A stretch of 37,704 bases of DNA from Deltaproteobacteria bacterium (GTDB lineage Bacteria; Bdellovibrionota_B; Oligoflexia; Oligoflexales; Bog-1112): NCBI GenBank assembly GCA_023250635.1, contig JAHFAI010000017.1, positions 1 to 37,704 of the forward strand, read 5' to 3'. A program made the position numbers and the translations under genes. The notes beneath the pieces were generated by a model. It was not told where the DNA came from and did no database searches. It was given only the letters and a program-made list of their open reading frames with translations. Shown in pieces: positions 22,683 through 31,280 of the stretch. Positions within the stretch are counted from its first letter, which is position 1; every line of letters begins with the position of its first letter.

Positions 22683-24033
22683 GTACTGCCAAAGTTTCGA
22701 CATGATAGGTCTGCGGGAAAAAATCAAATCCACGCAGCAATTCCACCTCATAGGCTTCTCCCAGCTTACCGATATCTCGCGCCATAGTAATCGGATCACA
22801 ACTAAGATAGATAATCTTCCGGGGACGCAAACGGAGGAGATGAGGCAAGCATTCCTTCATACCCGCGCGCGGCGGGTCAGCAATCAGCACCTCGATAAGA
22901 CCCTGAGCCTCCGCAGGTAATGACTGGGGGGAGTGTCGGCGTTTTTTTAAGGGGGGAGCACGATGCCTCCCCCAAGCTTCGAGGAAACTATCTGCCGACA
23001 TATGGAAATACTGGGCATTGGTCAAGCCGCGCCCTGCTACCATAAAATTAGCTATTTTTATCGCCTGAGCATTGAGCTCTACGCCAAAAATTCTTCGTCC
23101 CGCTTGCGCTAAGCCCAGAGAGAGATTACCGGTGCCACAAAACAAATCTACCACCGTACCACGGGGAGCAACGTTGTCGACTAATTGACTCAGCAAGTGG
23201 CGAACAGCGCGATTTTGTCCTAAGTTTACCTGCTGAAACTGCTCAGGGGCAGTGTAGAAGGGGGCCTGGTTGTCGCCACCGCCTTCAAAGGGAATAAGAC
23301 GCAAGGTCTTCAGTTCTTCATGCAGACCGCTCCACAGCACCTCGGCAAAGCCCTGCAACACGGAGACCAAACCCTGCAAAATAGTAGCTGTCCCCGCTTC
23401 AACCGGATGAACCGTAGCCAGGACACTGGCTTGCTGACCCTCAGCGAAGAGCTCCACGACCTGCAAATTAAGCCTGAACTTCACAGCCCGCTCTGTCAAC
23501 AAGCGTTGCTCCAGCAAACGTTCGAGCACTTGATTAAGCAGAGGAGTGGCGATCATACACCGAGAAATCGGTACAAGATCGCGCGATTTTTTGCGAAAGT
23601 ATCCTAAGGTAATGCTACCATCTGCACTGAGCTGTCCACGCAGCATAATGCGATTGCGATAATGAAGCTGCAGAGGAGAAGGTCTGAGTTCGTCCACCGT
23701 GCAAGCACTGAGCTTGCCTACTCGCTGCATAGCGTCATTAATAAATCCCGCCTTCCATCGCTGCTGCTCAGCATAAGGAAGCTCAAGCCATTGACAGCCA
23801 CCACAGGTGTCACTGTAAGCACAGGGGCTGGGCTGGCGAATACTCGCCGGACTGACTAAAGTACTTTCACTTGCTTCCGCCCAACTTCCATGATCAAGGT
23901 AGTCTTCCACTAGGATCTGATCACCGGGAAGGACATCGTCAATAAAAAAGACCTTTCCCAGATGATGGGCGATACCTTGCCCTTTGTAGGCTAAGCCGGT
24001 CACGGTAAGATTGATTGCGGTAGGTTTCATCAT
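22663..24033 (-). CDS. rlmD: 23S rRNA (uracil-5-)-methyltransferase, RlmD/TrmA family
   Basis: A 456-residue RNA m5U methyltransferase. The N-terminal TRAM domain (VTGLAYKGQGIAHHLGKVFFI) is followed by an iron-sulfur cluster site with Cys71, Cys77, Cys80 and Cys159, the spacing of RlmD. The SAM site is VVDLFCGTGNLSLGLA, the nucleophile is Cys412 in YLSCDPITMARD, and the C-terminus carries HVETLAVL with the conserved Glu. A loop near residue 365 is basic. RlmD methylates 23S U1939 in E. coli, but paralogues with other targets exist, so the exact site is not certain. Its end overlaps the ubiquitin gene by 20 bases, tail to tail. Confidence 0.85.
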   Translation of the reverse strand: MMKPTAINLTVTGLAYKGQGIAHHLGKVFFIDDVLPGDQILVEDYLDHGSWAEASESTLVSPASIRQPSPCAYSDTCGGCQWLELPYAEQQRWKAGFINDAMQRVGKLSACTVDELRPSPLQLHYRNRIMLRGQLSADGSITLGYFRKKSRDLVPISRCMIATPLLNQVLERLLEQRLLTERAVKFRLNLQVVELFAEGQQASVLATVHPVEAGTATILQGLVSVLQGFAEVLWSGLHEELKTLRLIPFEGGGDNQAPFYTAPEQFQQVNLGQNRAVRHLLSQLVDNVAPRGTVVDLFCGTGNLSLGLAQAGRRIFGVELNAQAIKIANFMVAGRGLTNAQYFHMSADSFLEAWGRHRAPPLKKRRHSPQSLPAEAQGLIEVLIADPPRAGMKECLPHLLRLRPRKIIYLSCDPITMARDIGKLGEAYEVELLRGFDFFPQTYHVETLAVLTLRHP

Positions 24034-24078
24034 GGGCCAGTAAATAGCGCACTTTTACTGAAATGCGCAAGAGGTGAT

Positions 24079-25521
24079 ATGCCAGTAAGAAAGCCATCGA
24101 CCAAACCAAAAGGTACGGGTGAGATCAAGCGAATTAAAACAAAAGCCGTGGGGCGGGGAATATCGCTGCTGGGCCTAACCCTCTCCAGTGGGGTCAAATA
24201 CGCTGGTTTTAAGCTGGGAACCATCCTTGCTGGCAAGGAAGAGAATGCGGGTCGCTGGGACAAGTTTCTCGCTGAGCAATCCACCAAACTGGTCGAGGAG
24301 CTGGGCCAGCTTAAGGGCAGTATTATGAAAGCTGGCCAACTGCTTTCGGTATACGGCGAGCATTTCTTCCCGGTGGAGGTTAACCGCATCCTCAAGACCC
24401 TGCAGGCCCAGTCTCGTACGGTTTCCTGGGAAGAGATGGCTAAGGTACTGCGTCAGCAGCTGGGAGAGGAAAAACTCGCCGAGCTGCTTATCGAGCCCCA
24501 GCCCATCGCTGCAGCTTCCATGGGGCAGGTCTATCGCGCCACCATTATTGACAGCGGCGAGCACATAGCCATCAAGGTTCAATATCCCGGCGTTGACCAA
24601 GCCATCGATAGTGATCTTAACACCCTGCAAAAACTCCTCGCGGTTTTTCGTCTGCTCCCCAGCTCACAACGTTTTAATGAGCTCTTCAAAGAAATACGCA
24701 TGATGCTGCATTTTGAAGCTGATTATAAACGTGAAGCCGAAATGCTTTCCCGTTTTGCAACTCTCTTACAAGATGACCGACGTTTTATCGTACCCAAGCT
24801 GTATGAGCGCTATTCAAGCAATCGCGTCCTGACTATGAGCTTTGAAGAAGGGGTTGAGCTCGATAGCCCTGAAATTGCCGCGCTTAGTCAAGAACGACGC
24901 AATCGTTTAGCCGTGGCTTTTATGGAAACGATGTTTCGCGAAATATTCAGCTGGCGTTTAGTGCAAACTGACCCGCATTTTGGCAATTATAAGATTCGCC
25001 TCGCTACCGCGACGCAACCCTCTCCGCATATTGGCGATCAAATCGTCCTGTTTGACTTCGGTTCGGTCCGAGAATTTCCTCGCCGCTATATTCAACCCTT
25101 TGCCAGCTTGGTGAATGCCTCACTCAATCTTGATGAACAAGCCGTGATTCGCGCAGGAATTCGTTTAGGGTTTTTGCACGCCGACGACGATGAACAAGCC
25201 AATGCTTTGTTTACGAAAATTTGTTTGACGGCAATCGAAGGATATCTACCCCGCTATGCCAGCCCAGCCATCGACGGTAGTAACGAGGGCGATAATCCTT
25301 ACCTGTGGCGGGAAACCGATTTACTCCAGCGCTTGACCGGCCTGGCAAAAAACGCTGTATTTACCTTTAAATTACGTCCTCCCCCCCGGGAAGCCTTGTT
25401 CCTTGATCGCAAAATGGTGGGAACTTATACCGTGGTTACCACCCTAGGCTTACGAATGGGCCCTTATCATCTTATTAAACCGTATGTGAACACCACTACT
25501 GCTCAAGGAAAATCTCTATGA
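24079..25521 (+). CDS. ABC1/UbiB/AarF-family atypical kinase
   Basis: A 480-residue atypical kinase. Visible family motifs: KxGQ as IMKAGQLLSVYGEHFFP, the Ala-rich loop PIAAASMGQVYRA replacing the usual Gly loop, IAIKVQYPGV with the ATP Lys, QTDPHFGNY as catalytic loop, and FDFGSVREFP as the metal-binding DFG. Family members support ubiquinone synthesis or lipid metabolism by ATP hydrolysis. Membership of the ubiquinone branch is not shown here because no ubi genes flank it. The stop overlaps the start of the next gene by 4 bases (ATGA). It is divergent from the rlmD-like gene. Confidence 0.88.
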   Translation: MPVRKPSTKPKGTGEIKRIKTKAVGRGISLLGLTLSSGVKYAGFKLGTILAGKEENAGRWDKFLAEQSTKLVEELGQLKGSIMKAGQLLSVYGEHFFPVEVNRILKTLQAQSRTVSWEEMAKVLRQQLGEEKLAELLIEPQPIAAASMGQVYRATIIDSGEHIAIKVQYPGVDQAIDSDLNTLQKLLAVFRLLPSSQRFNELFKEIRMMLHFEADYKREAEMLSRFATLLQDDRRFIVPKLYERYSSNRVLTMSFEEGVELDSPEIAALSQERRNRLAVAFMETMFREIFSWRLVQTDPHFGNYKIRLATATQPSPHIGDQIVLFDFGSVREFPRRYIQPFASLVNASLNLDEQAVIRAGIRLGFLHADDDEQANALFTKICLTAIEGYLPRYASPAIDGSNEGDNPYLWRETDLLQRLTGLAKNAVFTFKLRPPPREALFLDRKMVGTYTVVTTLGLRMGPYHLIKPYVNTTTAQGKSL

Positions 25522-25976
25522 AAGCTCTGCCCCGTTGGTTACAAGCACTGCTCAGCATTGTCGCGCTACTGCTTATTTTGCTCATCGCCTCGCGTTTCTC
25601 CGAGAAAGCACCTATTTATGCTGAGGGTTCCATCAGCATAAGCCCCCAATTAGCGGCAAAAGCGGAGGAGCAGCGCAACCTTTTTATTGTTGTCTTCGAC
25701 CAAAACAGTCCGGGGCCCATGCCCTACGGCGCTCTTCGGGTGCAGCTCGACGCAGCCCCCCACGGCACCTTTCACCACTTTATTTTGACCCGCGAAAACT
25801 TAAGCGTTATGGCTGGAAAACAAAACGGTGAGCTCGACAAAATGCGAATCAAGGCACGCCTGAGCAGCAGTGGCTTTATTGGCCAGAACAGTCAAGGAGA
25901 CCTCTATGGGGAAATCACCGATATCAGCTTAGCTGCCCAGGGGCTGCATATTGTAATTGATAAGGCTAGGGAGTAG
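25518..25976 (+). CDS. Membrane-anchored protein resembling the C-terminal domain of CcmH/CycH
   Basis: A 152-residue protein. One N-terminal transmembrane helix (LLSIVALLLILLIASRF) precedes a periplasmic domain reading ISISPQLAAKAEEQRNLFIVV, then PGPMPYGALRVQLD, then FHHFILTRENLSVM, and GQNSQGDLYGEI near the end. This order matches the beta-sandwich domain at the C-terminus of cytochrome c biogenesis protein CcmH/CycH (V-x-p-x-L-a..tlFvfA..pgpp.Pla..r..v..lP..f.Ld...m..p.....f..v...Ari..sG.a.pq.GDl.G). A freestanding copy suggests a separated part of that system or a borrowed domain. It is translationally coupled to the ABC1 kinase, and a terminator overlaps its stop codon. Confidence 0.6.
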   Translation: MKALPRWLQALLSIVALLLILLIASRFSEKAPIYAEGSISISPQLAAKAEEQRNLFIVVFDQNSPGPMPYGALRVQLDAAPHGTFHHFILTRENLSVMAGKQNGELDKMRIKARLSSSGFIGQNSQGDLYGEITDISLAAQGLHIVIDKARE

Positions 25977-25993
25977 CACCGCTCCCTATTTTT
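25967..25993 (+). terminator. Rho-independent terminator after the ABC1 gene pair
   Basis: TAGGGAG (25967-25973) pairs with CTCCCTA (25982-25988), with an eight-base loop, followed by five T. The stop codon of the preceding gene (TAG, 25974-25976) lies in the loop. This is the clearest classical terminator in the window. Confidence 0.75.
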
Positions 25994-26087
25994 AAGTATT
26001 TCACCGTATTGACGCTACTGCCTGCTCCCGAGGAGAATTCGTTAAAACACAGCGATGTTTCAACGAATTTTTCTGGGAGTAGTAACT

Positions 26088-26984
26088 ATGGCACGAGCTT
26101 TAGTTTTTGGTTCACTCATCTCTCTTTCTTTTCCCCTCTATGGTACAGACTTCTCGGTGGCAGATGGGCTATTTGCCAAGCGTAGCGAAGGCTTATTTCA
26201 AGCCAGCCTTGCTAAGAATGAATACCGCAAACTTCTCCCTTCGCTCGCTAGCGACCAAGAGAAAATTTACGCGGTCGGGCAAATGTCTCGTCTCGATATC
26301 TATGTCGGCGGGATGATGCCTGGTCTTACGCAAGATCAACGTAACGATGCCCTTGATGATTGCATCGCCAATGTCGCGCAAATCGCCAGTACGAAGAGTC
26401 AGGAATATTACTACTATTATCTTTCTTGCATAGGAATTCGCGGTAAACAGGCCTCCGTAATGCAGCGTTTAAAATATGGTTTGATGATGCGCAATATTCA
26501 AGACGAGGCACTTACTAGTACCCGCGATGCCCATGGACAACTGGTGGGAGGCTACGAAGCTGGGGGCATTTTGCGGGTATTCTCCGCGGTGCGTGCCAAT
26601 CCCAAGGCAAAGCCTCTGGGGCTCTATAATGCCCAAGAAGGCGTTGATTATGCCAATAGCGCTCTCAACACTGCCAAGCAAAGGGTGCATCCCTACGGTG
26701 AGTTGAGCGGCAGAGATTACTTCGAAAACTATTTTTATCTAGCTGCTGCTGAGGTAAACCTCGGCATTGACAAGGGTGATCTTGGCGTCGTCAAACAAGG
26801 GCAAAATACCGCGGTAAAAGCCCTCCAAAAGATCTCTGATTTGCGTGATTTCGGCGAACTTCCTCCCGGACGCGATCCTGAAACCACTCATTACGAAAGC
26901 GAGCTCCAAGGCTTGCAAGCTGCAATAGGCAGCTGTGTTAACGAGAGTGATTGGAAGGCCTGTCTTTCCGGTAAATTGAATTAA
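26088..26984 (+). CDS. Exported protein of unknown function
   Basis: A 298-residue protein with a signal peptide (MARALVFGSLISLSFPLYG). The mature part is helical and rich in Tyr, Gln and Ala, and includes a run of tyrosines (EYYYYYLSC). It has paired helices around residues 200-260 (NYFYLAAAEVNLGIDKGDLG) that resemble TPR or SEL1-like units but do not score clearly by eye. Four or more Cys could form disulfides. I chose ATG at 26088 because GGGAG lies 8 bases upstream. The ATG at 26055 adds 11 residues and lacks a well-placed ribosome binding site. The TAA stop is the first codon of repeat A's TAACTAG end. Confidence 0.6.
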   Translation: MARALVFGSLISLSFPLYGTDFSVADGLFAKRSEGLFQASLAKNEYRKLLPSLASDQEKIYAVGQMSRLDIYVGGMMPGLTQDQRNDALDDCIANVAQIASTKSQEYYYYYLSCIGIRGKQASVMQRLKYGLMMRNIQDEALTSTRDAHGQLVGGYEAGGILRVFSAVRANPKAKPLGLYNAQEGVDYANSALNTAKQRVHPYGELSGRDYFENYFYLAAAEVNLGIDKGDLGVVKQGQNTAVKALQKISDLRDFGELPPGRDPETTHYESELQGLQAAIGSCVNESDWKACLSGKLN

Positions 26985-26985
26985 C

Positions 26986-27165
26986 TAGGCGCTGGCGCGA
27001 AAGCGCCAGCGCCGTGTCCTGACGAACGCAGTGAGGAAGGATCTGTCACATAATATCCGGATATCACGTGACAGATCCTTCGCCGAGGCGGCTCAGGACA
27101 CGCCGCTGGCTGCTAAACCGCTGCGCCGAGGCGGCTTGCAGTTTCGCGCCAGCGACTAGTTACAG
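26986..27165. repeat. Palindromic repeat A, copy 2
   Basis: This 180-base copy shares long identical blocks with 1177-1339: the opening hairpin (GGCGCTGGCGC.GAAA.), GTCCTGACGAACGCAGTGAGGAAGGATCT, the central CCGGATATCACGTGACAGATCCTTC, and the closing GTTACAG end. In this copy the inner stem is perfect over 14 bases (GAAGGATCTGTCAC / GTGACAGATCCTTC). It differs by an extra CGCCGAGGCGGC-type segment near 27095-27140. Both ends carry TAACTAG pointing outward, and the left one gives the stop of the preceding gene. It is followed by TAATTTTTTT, so it may act as a terminator. Confidence 0.85.
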
Positions 27166-27247
27166 TAATTTTTTTATTTCCCCCGTCGCTCAAATCCTGT
27201 TACAAAAGATGAGTAAAATCTAAGTTCGCACCAATAAGGGTTTTTAT

Positions 27248-28483
27248 ATGAAAACCTCCATACCAACGCTCAGTATTCTAAGCTCGGCTGTGCTGGTCTC
27301 TTCGGGATTAATGGCCTTTGAAAACACCAAGGTCCTCCCCAAAGGTATTCGCAATCTCAGCCTCAAAAATGTCGCCACCACCATCAGCAGCAAAACCACC
27401 AGCAGCGGGGAGAGTGAGCTGTTAGCCAAGCCCCTGGAAAAAGCTCTAACCTTTGACACCATCGTCAAAGGGGAAAAAGGCCTTAAAAAAACTCTACTCC
27501 GGGGCTTTTTAGATGCTGAAGGTTTTAAAGGTGATGAGATCCTGCTCGGCGTAAATGCCGAGATGAAAGCCAACGTCAACGTCGTAGCGCCCGTGCTCTC
27601 CTACGGTCTAAGCGATAATCTCACCCTAGCTCTTGCCGTTCCCTATTACAGTGCTGCCACTCGCCTCAAAACCGGCTTTATACCAACGCCTCGAGCCGAT
27701 GAATTTCTCACTCGTCTTACTTCTCCCGAGCATAATTTGACGGCCTCGGCCAAAGAAGTTGCTGATAAGTTTAATCATATGGAAGGAGAACTAAACGCCA
27801 AGCTCGAAAGAAACGGCTATCAACCCCTTGGCGATTGGCAGGCGAAGGGGCTGGGCGATGTGGTCCTCGCAGCGAAATATCGTTTTTATGATGGAACTGC
27901 TCTTAAAGCAGCTAATTTAAGCGGGGTAAGTCTGGCAACGGGACGAATTGCTGATCCTGATGCCTTGACCAGCATTCCCTTCGGCAAGGGAGCCCATCAA
28001 GTTTTTACCGGCCTAATACTCGATCAACCGCTACCCCTTAATTTTACCTGCAACCAATTTGCTAAATACAGCCATCCGCTTACCGCAACCCATGAGTTAC
28101 GCTTAAAAACAGAAAATGAAGCTCTCGAGGTAGAAAAAGCCCCGGTAAAATTTGCCCTGGGCGATCAACTGGAGGCGGGGACTTCCCTACAGTTTGAACC
28201 AAGCTGGGGACTGATCGCTGGGCTTGGCTACCTCTACCAAGCCAAAGGTAATGATCGCTACTATCTTGATGATCATCCTGAATCACGCGCTAAATGGGAG
28301 GAAAACACCAGCGGACGTGCTCATTATGTTGAGACCAAGTTTGGTTACAGTGGCATTGGCGCCTATCAGCGTCACGAAATTATGGTGCCCTTCACTGCTG
28401 ATCTTGAATACAAAAAATTCCTAGGTGGCATCAATACCACGACCAATGATTTGCTAAGTTTAAATTTAGCGATATTTTTCTAA
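27248..28483 (+). CDS. Putative outer-membrane beta-barrel protein
   Basis: A 411-residue exported protein. A signal peptide (MKTSIPTLSILSSAVLVSSGLMA) is followed by many alternating amphipathic strands (NVNVVAPVLSYGLSDNLTLALAVPYYS; GLGDVVLAAKYRFYD; GVSLATGRIAD), ending in NLAIFF, an aromatic C-terminus of barrel type. It resembles transporter-like barrels with strands described for channel families such as phenol/meta-pathway proteins (SG-loops 'GLGDV'), but no family is certain. It begins a three-gene rightward run with 13 bases to the lipoprotein gene. A weak AAGGG lies upstream of the ATG. No function can be assigned. Confidence 0.6.
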   Translation: MKTSIPTLSILSSAVLVSSGLMAFENTKVLPKGIRNLSLKNVATTISSKTTSSGESELLAKPLEKALTFDTIVKGEKGLKKTLLRGFLDAEGFKGDEILLGVNAEMKANVNVVAPVLSYGLSDNLTLALAVPYYSAATRLKTGFIPTPRADEFLTRLTSPEHNLTASAKEVADKFNHMEGELNAKLERNGYQPLGDWQAKGLGDVVLAAKYRFYDGTALKAANLSGVSLATGRIADPDALTSIPFGKGAHQVFTGLILDQPLPLNFTCNQFAKYSHPLTATHELRLKTENEALEVEKAPVKFALGDQLEAGTSLQFEPSWGLIAGLGYLYQAKGNDRYYLDDHPESRAKWEENTSGRAHYVETKFGYSGIGAYQRHEIMVPFTADLEYKKFLGGINTTTNDLLSLNLAIFF

Positions 28484-28496
28484 TAAGGATTTAGCC

Positions 28497-30311
28497 ATGA
28501 AACGCTTTCCCATAGCTGCTGGATTAGGCTTTTTTTTAGTCTCCTGTGGCGCGCAACAACCAGCAGTAAAAAACCAGGCCTCAGCCCAAGTAGCCGAAAT
28601 TAAGTATCCCAATTTTTCTAAGGGCTACTTACTTGACACCAATGGTAAAACCCATACCAACTACGAAGGGGCGCTGCTCTTCTGGCGCACCACGGTCAAA
28701 GCAGACGAAATAAGCACAGTGCTCAAGCAGAGCAAGGAAATAAAAATTGCCGATAGTGCTTACAAACAAATCAAATTCATTGATGATCCTTTGGCCGACC
28801 AAGAAGCAATAAGCAAAAAACGCCTCGCTGCTCTTGACGAAGAGCTCAGCAGCGGCAGCAGCAAGAAGATAGCAAGCTTTTACCAGCTGCAAAGCCCAAC
28901 TCTAAGCCGTAGTGCTGCCGCTTGGTTCGCGAGTCACCTCCCTAGCAGCTCGAGCCATGATTTTTCTCTATTTTGCGATGCCCAATTGTGGCGCTTGGCT
29001 CTTGCTGATTTGGTGATAAAACGCTACCCGTTTAGCGCTCGTCCTTCTCCTGCAGTTATCTGCGAAAGCTACTATGCCGCACAGCATTACTTTGAGGAAA
29101 CAAGCTGCCAGGCTCCCGCTGCAGGCACTAGCAAGGACTACTTTAGCTGCTTCTGGAAAGATAAAGTCGTCTTCAAGACTGCCGTAAGCTTTGTGAAAAA
29201 AATGCCCGGCAATAGCAGCGGAGCAGCAAGCCTTGAGGAAATTAACGCCGGAGAAAACGCTTTAATTAGCTTAGCTGAAGGGCAACAAGATCTTTCTGAG
29301 TTTTATGAAAAATCTCTGCTGATGCGCGATGCTTTCAACAAACCCTTGCGAGACACCAATGGCAAACCCTATCGACTCGCTCTCCAATTTGAGCAAAAAA
29401 CCATAAAAACAGCCGTGGAATCGCCCCTCGCCGCTCTACTTGAGCCAAGCAGCATAGCCGGTATTAACGAATTGTTTGCGGCTCGACGCAGCAGCAGTGG
29501 TCGTCCCTTGAGCCTGCATGATCGCTTGTTCGTTTTCCACCTGATCGACAGCTCAGCCCTTCCCCTTGATCGCCAACTCTTGCCTGAATTCACCTTGCAG
29601 GACAGTGATCTCAAACTCTTGCAAAACCTCGGTGAATTCCCCCGCGAAGTTTTTGGCAAAGATCTGCCTAACTATGCCGAGCAACAAGCAAGCCTCGGAG
29701 AAGAGAAAAAACAGCTGACCGCTACCTTGCTTGAACTCCACCACAAACGAAGCAAGCTGGATGAACTCATGGGCCTAAACCATAAGTACAGCCAGTGGAT
29801 GCAAAAAAGAAGCGCTGCGGCTGACTTTATTATGGATCAACACCTCGTGGATGCCATGTATCCGCGGATTTTGCTGACCCTTACCACCGAGAACAACCTG
29901 GTCGAGGTTGTTCTCGATTTCGATTACATCAATCCCCTGCGCAAACTCCGGGGCTGCTTTAACCTCAGCGAAAATCGCCAGCAGGTCTGTCCTCGCACAC
30001 CAGCAAATGGCGAAACCTATGCCGACCTCGCCATTAACCTCGATCAAAGTACCACCCTGATGAAGCTGAGCATCCCCTTGACGCAACCAGCCCTCTTTGG
30101 CTTTAGCGAAAAAACCTCTGACAAGGATAAACCAGCCTACCAAGTATGGAGCGCCGAAGAACTTACTGGCAAACGTTTGCTGCTCGAACTCTATCCCCGC
30201 AATTATGACGAGCATCTAGCGCTACTCACTGGTAAAGTGGCTCTTTACGATGGCGAAAACGAGTTCTCCCAAGGTTCAGCAACCCTCACTCAGCACGGGA
30301 ATTTCCCGTGA
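28497..30311 (+). CDS. Large lipoprotein of unknown function
   Basis: A 604-residue lipoprotein: MKRFPIAAGLGFFLVSC places the acylated Cys at residue 17. The mature part has Ser/Lys-rich segments, several Cys pairs (CESYYAAQHYFEETSCQ; DYFSCFWKDK) and a long charged helix near residues 400-440 (EEKKQLTATLLELHHKRSKL) that may be a coiled coil. The C-terminal 150 residues look beta-rich (LVEVVLDFDYINPLRKLRGC). No domain is recognised. The neighbouring beta-barrel 13 bases upstream and the methyltransferase overlapping its stop by 4 bases suggest one operon and perhaps a barrel-lipoprotein pair. Confidence 0.6.
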   Translation: MKRFPIAAGLGFFLVSCGAQQPAVKNQASAQVAEIKYPNFSKGYLLDTNGKTHTNYEGALLFWRTTVKADEISTVLKQSKEIKIADSAYKQIKFIDDPLADQEAISKKRLAALDEELSSGSSKKIASFYQLQSPTLSRSAAAWFASHLPSSSSHDFSLFCDAQLWRLALADLVIKRYPFSARPSPAVICESYYAAQHYFEETSCQAPAAGTSKDYFSCFWKDKVVFKTAVSFVKKMPGNSSGAASLEEINAGENALISLAEGQQDLSEFYEKSLLMRDAFNKPLRDTNGKPYRLALQFEQKTIKTAVESPLAALLEPSSIAGINELFAARRSSSGRPLSLHDRLFVFHLIDSSALPLDRQLLPEFTLQDSDLKLLQNLGEFPREVFGKDLPNYAEQQASLGEEKKQLTATLLELHHKRSKLDELMGLNHKYSQWMQKRSAAADFIMDQHLVDAMYPRILLTLTTENNLVEVVLDFDYINPLRKLRGCFNLSENRQQVCPRTPANGETYADLAINLDQSTTLMKLSIPLTQPALFGFSEKTSDKDKPAYQVWSAEELTGKRLLLELYPRNYDEHLALLTGKVALYDGENEFSQGSATLTQHGNFP

Positions 30312-31150
30312 AAAAAGCTCTCCACCGGGTCTTAGCCTTAGTGCAAGCAGCTGGACTTGACAGGGCGCTGATGCGCCTGGCTAAGCTGCCCCTCCTCAGA
30401 AACTACATCCTGACTAATTGTTGGGAAAAAAGAACGTACCACAGTTTTGCTGAACAGTATCACCAGTGGCAACGTATTTTCGCTCAGGCAGATATTCGTA
30501 TAAGCGGCAAGCACATCCTCGAAATTGGCGCAGGCGGCTGCGGAGGTGTTGGTTATTTTTTTCTCCGTGAGGGTGCCACTCGTTGGCTATCAACGGACCA
30601 ATATCAGGACCCGCAGACTAACCAGCGATTACGCAAAAATGAAGCCCGATTGCGCGCCGAGCTGCGGCAACAAACGCCCTCATTTGAGTCTCTAGTCCAA
30701 CCCGAATTTCGTTGTTTCGATGCTGCAAAACTCCAGAACGATCTGGAAGGAAAATTCGATCTGCTGGTATCGTCGGCATTTTTTGAGCATGTGCAAGGCG
30801 AGGCTGTATCTAGGATTATTACCAATATGGCACGCTACCTTAAGCCAGGAGGCCTCATGTTTCATGAGATCGATCTGCGCGATCACCTCAATGTAGCAAA
30901 TCCGCACCATTTTTTAAAATACACGGAAACTCAGTGGCGGCGCCTAACCGAGAATTCTATTTTCTATACCAATCGCCTGCGTAGCCAGGATTTTAAAGAG
31001 GCCTTTGTTGGCGCTGGTCTCAAACTAGTACACCTTGATGAAACGCAAGTTCCCCTACCGAAAGATCTCCCCGTGGTGGAGGAATTCCGCCGCTATCGCC
31101 CCGCGGATTTGCAAACCACCGTGCTTATCGCAATTCTCCAAAAACCATGA
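30308..31150 (+). CDS. Class I SAM-dependent methyltransferase
   Basis: A 280-residue methyltransferase starting with GTG at 30308, which overlaps the lipoprotein stop (GTGA). Motif I is HILEIGAGGCGGVGYFF, strand two ends in Asp (WLSTDQYQD), and later segments are FDLLVSSAFFEHVQGE and LKPGGLMFHEID. The FEHV and PGG patterns are those of methyltransferase families acting on small molecules or sugars. The substrate is unknown. Residues 1-60 are helical with no family match. The operon context (barrel and lipoprotein) hints at modification of an envelope component, an inference only. Confidence 0.78.
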   Translation: MKKALHRVLALVQAAGLDRALMRLAKLPLLRNYILTNCWEKRTYHSFAEQYHQWQRIFAQADIRISGKHILEIGAGGCGGVGYFFLREGATRWLSTDQYQDPQTNQRLRKNEARLRAELRQQTPSFESLVQPEFRCFDAAKLQNDLEGKFDLLVSSAFFEHVQGEAVSRIITNMARYLKPGGLMFHEIDLRDHLNVANPHHFLKYTETQWRRLTENSIFYTNRLRSQDFKEAFVGAGLKLVHLDETQVPLPKDLPVVEEFRRYRPADLQTTVLIAILQKP

Positions 31151-31280
31151 AGACTGCTGGTCTTTATCCTCCTTAATCTAATTTGACCTCCGCTCAGTAT
31201 TCATATAGCCTGAGGCCAATTTAGGTAGTGAGTTTGCTGAGAACTTTTGCTTGGTAGATATTTGTTGGGGGAGAGTCGCC

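Noticed and set aside
31151-31175. Terminator after the methyltransferase (AAGAC/GTCTT hairpin)
   Set aside because: Only five base pairs and a poor T run; too weak to claim.
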